From positions 1 through 47,189 of the forward strand of contig JALHOG010000040.1 in the NCBI GenBank assembly GCA_022843125.1: a stretch of 47,189 nucleotides of DNA, given 5' to 3'. The notes below the pieces were generated by a model, which was not told the DNA's origin, ran no database searches, and was given only the letters and a program-made list of their open reading frames with translations. The translations under genes and the position numbers were made by a program. The DNA is from Ilumatobacteraceae bacterium (GTDB taxonomy: Bacteria; Actinomycetota; Acidimicrobiia; Acidimicrobiales; Ilumatobacteraceae). Shown here one piece after another: positions 44,228 to 47,189 of the stretch. The stretch's first letter is position 1, and each line of letters opens with the position of its first letter.

Positions 44228-45187
44228 TCAGTGCCGGTGCTCGGTCGCGTGCATCAGCCCGCGGATGTACCCGTAGGCGAACAGCCGTCCGAGCATCGTG
44301 TAGCCCGGTTCGCCGTCGTCCTCACCGATCATCTGCGGCACGTGGTCGGGCCGCATCGGGCCGTCGAACCCGACGTCGCGGTAGGCCCGCATCGCCTCGG
44401 CCATGTCGGTCATGCCCGTGTCCTGCCAGGTCTCGGTGAAGCACTCGGCCGTGCCGCGCACGTCCCGGAAGTGGACGTAGGCGATGTGCGGGCCGAGCGC
44501 CCGGATCACCGCCGGGATGTCGACACCCATCTCCGCGAACGAACCCTGGCAGAACGCGATCTTGTTGCTCGGTGACGGTGCGAGGTTCACGAGGCGTTCG
44601 AAGCCCTCCACACAGTGCATGATCCGGTCGTTGCCGAGCAGCTGCGGCAGGGGCGGATCGTCGGGGTGCATCGCCAGGACCACGCCGGCGTCCTCGGCGA
44701 CCGGGAGCAGCTCGTGGAGGAACGACTCGAGGTTCACCCACAGCTCGTCGCGCTTCGATCCGGGTTCGAGCTCGGCCCGGAACGGCGGCCGACCGGGGAT
44801 GCGCGCGACGTCGATCTGCGCGATGTCGAACGCGGTCACCTTCGACCCGCCGCGCTCGGGGGCGTCGACGCTCGTGCGGATCCAGTCGGTGCCGGCCATG
44901 AAGTTGTAACAGATCATCGGCACGCCGATCTCGCCGCAGTGCCGGATCAGCGTCTTCATCAGCTCGATGTCGGTGCCGTCGTCCTTGCCGAGCTTCAGCC
45001 GTTCGATCGGCAGGTACCCCTCGATCACCCCGAGGCGCATCCCGTACGACTCGATGCGGCGCTGCATCTCGTCGAGCAGGGTCAGATCATCGCCGGGGTA
45101 ACGGCAGACGATCTCCTCGACGCCGGTCTGGGCCGCGAGCGTCAGGTTGTAGTCGGAGAGCGGGGTGAGGACCGAGGCGAGTTGCAC
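44228..45187 (-). CDS. uxuA: Mannonate dehydratase
   Basis: 319 aa TIM-barrel enzyme that converts D-mannonate to 2-keto-3-deoxygluconate. Family motifs: AMHPDDPPLPQLLG, AFCQGSFAEMG, YVHFRDVRG, MRPDHVPQM and a C-terminal YGYIRGL, holding the metal ligands His, Cys, His and Asp. It is about 40-75 aa shorter than the usual 360-394, mainly from loop deletions. The start ATG at 45187 follows the dehydrogenase gene stop by 10 nt, so both genes share an operon. Part of a hexuronate or aldonate pathway. Confidence 0.92.
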   Translation of the reverse strand: MQLASVLTPLSDYNLTLAAQTGVEEIVCRYPGDDLTLLDEMQRRIESYGMRLGVIEGYLPIERLKLGKDDGTDIELMKTLIRHCGEIGVPMICYNFMAGTDWIRTSVDAPERGGSKVTAFDIAQIDVARIPGRPPFRAELEPGSKRDELWVNLESFLHELLPVAEDAGVVLAMHPDDPPLPQLLGNDRIMHCVEGFERLVNLAPSPSNKIAFCQGSFAEMGVDIPAVIRALGPHIAYVHFRDVRGTAECFTETWQDTGMTDMAEAMRAYRDVGFDGPMRPDHVPQMIGEDDGEPGYTMLGRLFAYGYIRGLMHATEHRH

Positions 45188-45197
45188 GGCGGTCGGT

Positions 45198-46289
45198 TCA
45201 GAACACGATCAGGCCGCGGGCCTGCTCGCCCGCTGCGAGGGCCCGGAACGCCTCGTCGGCCTCGTCGAGGTCGTACCGCTTGGTGACGAGCTCCTCGATC
45301 TTGAGCTTGCCGGCCATCGCCAGCTCGACCATCTTCGGGAACTCGACCATCGGGTTGCTGCTGCCGTAGCGCGAGCCGACGATGCGGCGTTCGCCCGACA
45401 TCAGCAGCGCCGGGTCGACCGGGAACGTCTGCCCGGTGCCGGGCAGGCCGAGCACGACCTCGACACCCTGCTTGGCGAGGATGTCGAGACCCTGCTTCAT
45501 CGCGTTGGTGGCCCCGACCGCGATGATGGTGGCGTCCACACCGTGCCCGGTGAGCCGCATCACCTCCTCGAAGAGATCCTGCTTGGTCGGGTTGATGGTG
45601 TGCGTCGCGCCGAACTCACGCGCCAGTTCGAGCTTGCTGTCGAGCACGTCGACGCCGATGATCGGATATGCACCCGTCGCGACGGCGCCCTGCACCGCGT
45701 TGAGGCCCACGCCGCCGCAGCCGAAGATCGCGACGCTCTGACCGGCCCGCAACGCAGCCGAGTTGACGACCGCACCGAAGCCGGTGGTGACCGAGCACCC
45801 GATCAGCGCCGCGACCTCGAGCGGGAAGTCAGGCCGTACCCACACCGCACCCGCCTCGGGGACGATGATGTAGGGGCCGTAGGTGGCCGGGCCGTAGTGG
45901 TAGACGTCCTGACCCTGGTGGTGGAACCGGGTGGTGCCGCCGGCCATCTTGCCGATCGGCGGCGTATTGAGGCACAGCGACGGGAACCCCAGCGCGCAGT
46001 ACTTGCAGGCGCCACAGTCGGGCGCCCAGGAGATGATCACGTGATCGCCGGGCTTGAGGTTGTTGCACCCCTCACCCACAGCGTCGACGATGCCCGAGCC
46101 CTCGTCGCCGAGGACGATCGGCATCGGGATGCCGGTGTGCGAGCCGTCGTACGCGTGCAGGCAGCTGTGGCACACGCCGGTGGCGACCATCTTGACGCGG
46201 ACCTCGCCGAAGCCCGGCTCGTCGAGTTCGATCTCCATCATCTGCATCCGCTCGTTGGGCTTGAGCAGGACTGGTGCGGTGATCAACAT
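45198..46289 (-). CDS. Zinc-dependent alcohol dehydrogenase (MDR family)
   Basis: 363 aa. Catalytic zinc ligands: Cys in GVCHSCLHAYDGSH and His in GDEGSGIV; the structural zinc lobe CGACKYCALGFPSLC has four cysteines. Rossmann motif GCGGVGLNAVQGA precedes VDVLDSKLELAREFGA. Ends with ARGLIVF. In an operon with mannonate dehydratase it probably oxidises or reduces a sugar acid or aldehyde (for example a fructuronate/mannonate step), but the substrate is inference. AAGGAC lies 7 nt before ATG at 46289. Transcribed divergently from the SMP-30 gene, which shares a strong inverted repeat in the promoter region. Confidence 0.93.
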   Translation of the reverse strand: MLITAPVLLKPNERMQMMEIELDEPGFGEVRVKMVATGVCHSCLHAYDGSHTGIPMPIVLGDEGSGIVDAVGEGCNNLKPGDHVIISWAPDCGACKYCALGFPSLCLNTPPIGKMAGGTTRFHHQGQDVYHYGPATYGPYIIVPEAGAVWVRPDFPLEVAALIGCSVTTGFGAVVNSAALRAGQSVAIFGCGGVGLNAVQGAVATGAYPIIGVDVLDSKLELAREFGATHTINPTKQDLFEEVMRLTGHGVDATIIAVGATNAMKQGLDILAKQGVEVVLGLPGTGQTFPVDPALLMSGERRIVGSRYGSSNPMVEFPKMVELAMAGKLKIEELVTKRYDLDEADEAFRALAAGEQARGLIVF

Positions 46290-46401
46290 GTGGTGCGTCC
46301 TTGTCCGAGAAGGCGAAACAACGGGCCGCACCGATGCGGTCCCCATCCCCCATCTCCGTGTCGCCTGCGCCGTCGACTCCCCGCCGATCGGACATCAGGA
46401 T

Positions 46402-46436
46402 TTCTCGTATGCTGAGTCGAAAGTAGCATATGAGAA
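46402..46436. promoter_or_regulatory. 12-bp inverted repeat, probable operator
   Basis: TTCTCGTATGCT (46402-46413) and AGCATATGAGAA (46425-46436) form an inverted repeat (11 of 12 matched) around an 11-bp spacer, in the 208-bp gap between the divergent dehydrogenase and lactonase genes. A regulator of the IclR or GntR type is plausible, though none is in the window. The AT-rich arms stand out in this high-GC region. Confidence 0.75.
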
Positions 46437-46497
46437 CTCCGGCCGACAAGGTCGGAGCACCACCTGCTGCTCCACGCCCGAGGAGATCGAGCCCCCG

Positions 46498-47189
46498 ATG
46501 ACACCCGTGACCACCGCCGAACTCGTGGTCGACTCGGCCTGCCTCCTGGGTGAGGGCCCCACCTGGGATGCACGCGGCAGCCGTCTGCTCTGGCTCGACA
46601 TCGAGGCGCAGACGCTGCACCAACTCCACGCCGACGGCACGCACACGTCGGTCGCGCTCGACGCCCGCGTCACGACCGTCGTGCCCGCTGCGGGCGGCGG
46701 GTTGATCGCTGCCGCCGACTGCGCGGTGGCACACCTCGACGAGCACGGCCGCCTCGGAGCGGTGATCGCTCACCTGCCCCGCGCCGGCGACGGCGTCACC
46801 AACGACGGCCGGTGTGATCCGTCCGGCCGTCTGTGGGTCGGCACGGTCGACCGTTCCGGCGAACGACGGGCGGGTCTGTTCTGCGTGTCCCCGGACGGCA
46901 GCGTCACCACCGTCCGTACCGAGGTCGGGTTGTCGAACGGCATCGACTGGAGCCCCGACGGCCGCATCGCCTACTACGTCGACTCGTTCGCACACTGTGT
47001 GCAACGCCTGTACCTCGACGACCTCGGGCTACCCGTGCGCACCGACGTGATCGTCGATTTCGACGCCATCCCCGACGGCCTCACCGTCGACGCCGACGGC
47101 TGCGTGTGGCTGGCGTTGTGGGACGGCGGCGCGGTCCACCGGTACCGGCCCGACGGCCAGCTCGACCGAATCGTGAACGTTCCGGGCGG
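46498..47189 (+). CDS. SMP-30/gluconolactonase-family protein, truncated by window end
   Basis: 230 codons are visible. Metal-binding Glu19 (GEGPTWD) and Asn in TNDGRCDPSGRLW, with LSNGIDWSPDG and IPDGLTVDADGCVW, are the six-bladed propeller motifs of calcium-dependent lactonases. It would hydrolyse an aldono-lactone to the acid, upstream of mannonate dehydratase. Start ATG at 46498, after AGGAG at about 46481, a longer-than-usual spacing of 12-13 nt. It continues beyond the window. Confidence 0.9.
   Translation, partial: MTPVTTAELVVDSACLLGEGPTWDARGSRLLWLDIEAQTLHQLHADGTHTSVALDARVTTVVPAAGGGLIAAADCAVAHLDEHGRLGAVIAHLPRAGDGVTNDGRCDPSGRLWVGTVDRSGERRAGLFCVSPDGSVTTVRTEVGLSNGIDWSPDGRIAYYVDSFAHCVQRLYLDDLGLPVRTDVIVDFDAIPDGLTVDADGCVWLALWDGGAVHRYRPDGQLDRIVNVPG

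Noticed and set aside
40854..44276. 1140-codon plus-strand open frame
   Set aside because: Antisense to the M81 peptidase and D-aminoacylase genes, with no recognisable domain; shadow of codon bias.
1..47189. CRISPR array, IS element, phage, secondary-metabolite cluster
   Set aside because: No regular repeat-spacer array, transposase, integrase or synthase module was found; the repeats seen are isolated or within coding linkers.

Overview
The window is high-GC DNA with strong G/C third-position bias. Most genes sit in short divergent or convergent units, there are many GTG starts, and several putative leaderless promoters. Gene content (actinobacterial-type acn and gltA, a 6C-type small RNA, a HAD-PlsC fusion, an MDR dehydrogenase, GntR and LysR regulators) points to an Actinomycetota chromosome. 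An Acidimicrobiia (Ilumatobacter-like) host is my best guess, but that is inference. I saw no phage, IS element, CRISPR array, rRNA or tRNA.

Layout. 1-10.5 kb: 3'-truncated glutamate synthase large subunit (gltB, minus), a lipoprotein with a Thr/Pro linker, a crotonase, a PAS-GAF-GGDEF-EAL cyclic-di-GMP protein, a nitroreductase and a tandem pair of proline-rich DUF4190-type membrane proteins. 10.5-18.6 kb: a GntR/UTRA regulator divergent from aconitase, a second nitroreductase, a PAP2-type membrane phosphatase, a DinB-like protein, a cluster of 14-18 bp repeats, a HAD-acyltransferase fusion, a C-loop (6C) small RNA and a LysR regulator with a T-N11-A box. 18.6-29.2 kb: a four-gene envelope operon (secreted protein, lipoprotein, response regulator, histidine kinase), a perfect CRP-type box in front of a biotin-dependent carboxyltransferase, citrate synthase, a small secreted protein, a metallo-beta-lactamase-fold hydrolase, a DMT exporter and an HDOD-GGDEF protein.

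29.2-38.2 kb is the most remarkable part: a type IV pilus locus with a PilB-type ATPase carrying a double MshEN cyclic-di-GMP motif, a PilC-type platform protein, a small major-type pilin, two minor pseudopilins and a 1453-residue giant pilin. The giant pilin carries a class III prepilin leader followed by a beta-rich region, five putative-Ig (He_PIG) repeats, a choice-of-anchor-A domain and two PA14 domains. It looks like a pilus-borne adhesin or glycan-binding tip. The adjacent HDOD-GGDEF protein and the MshEN motifs suggest pilus extension is tied to cyclic-di-GMP.

38.3-47.2 kb is catabolic: an aldose-1-epimerase-like protein; a D-amino-acid set (PLP-dependent D-serine dehydratase/D-threonine aldolase type enzyme, N-acyl-D-amino-acid deacylase, M81/MlrC-type peptidase, RidA imine deaminase); and a sugar-acid set (mannonate dehydratase, zinc-type dehydrogenase, SMP-30/lactonase cut by the window end) whose divergent promoters share a near-perfect 12-bp inverted repeat.
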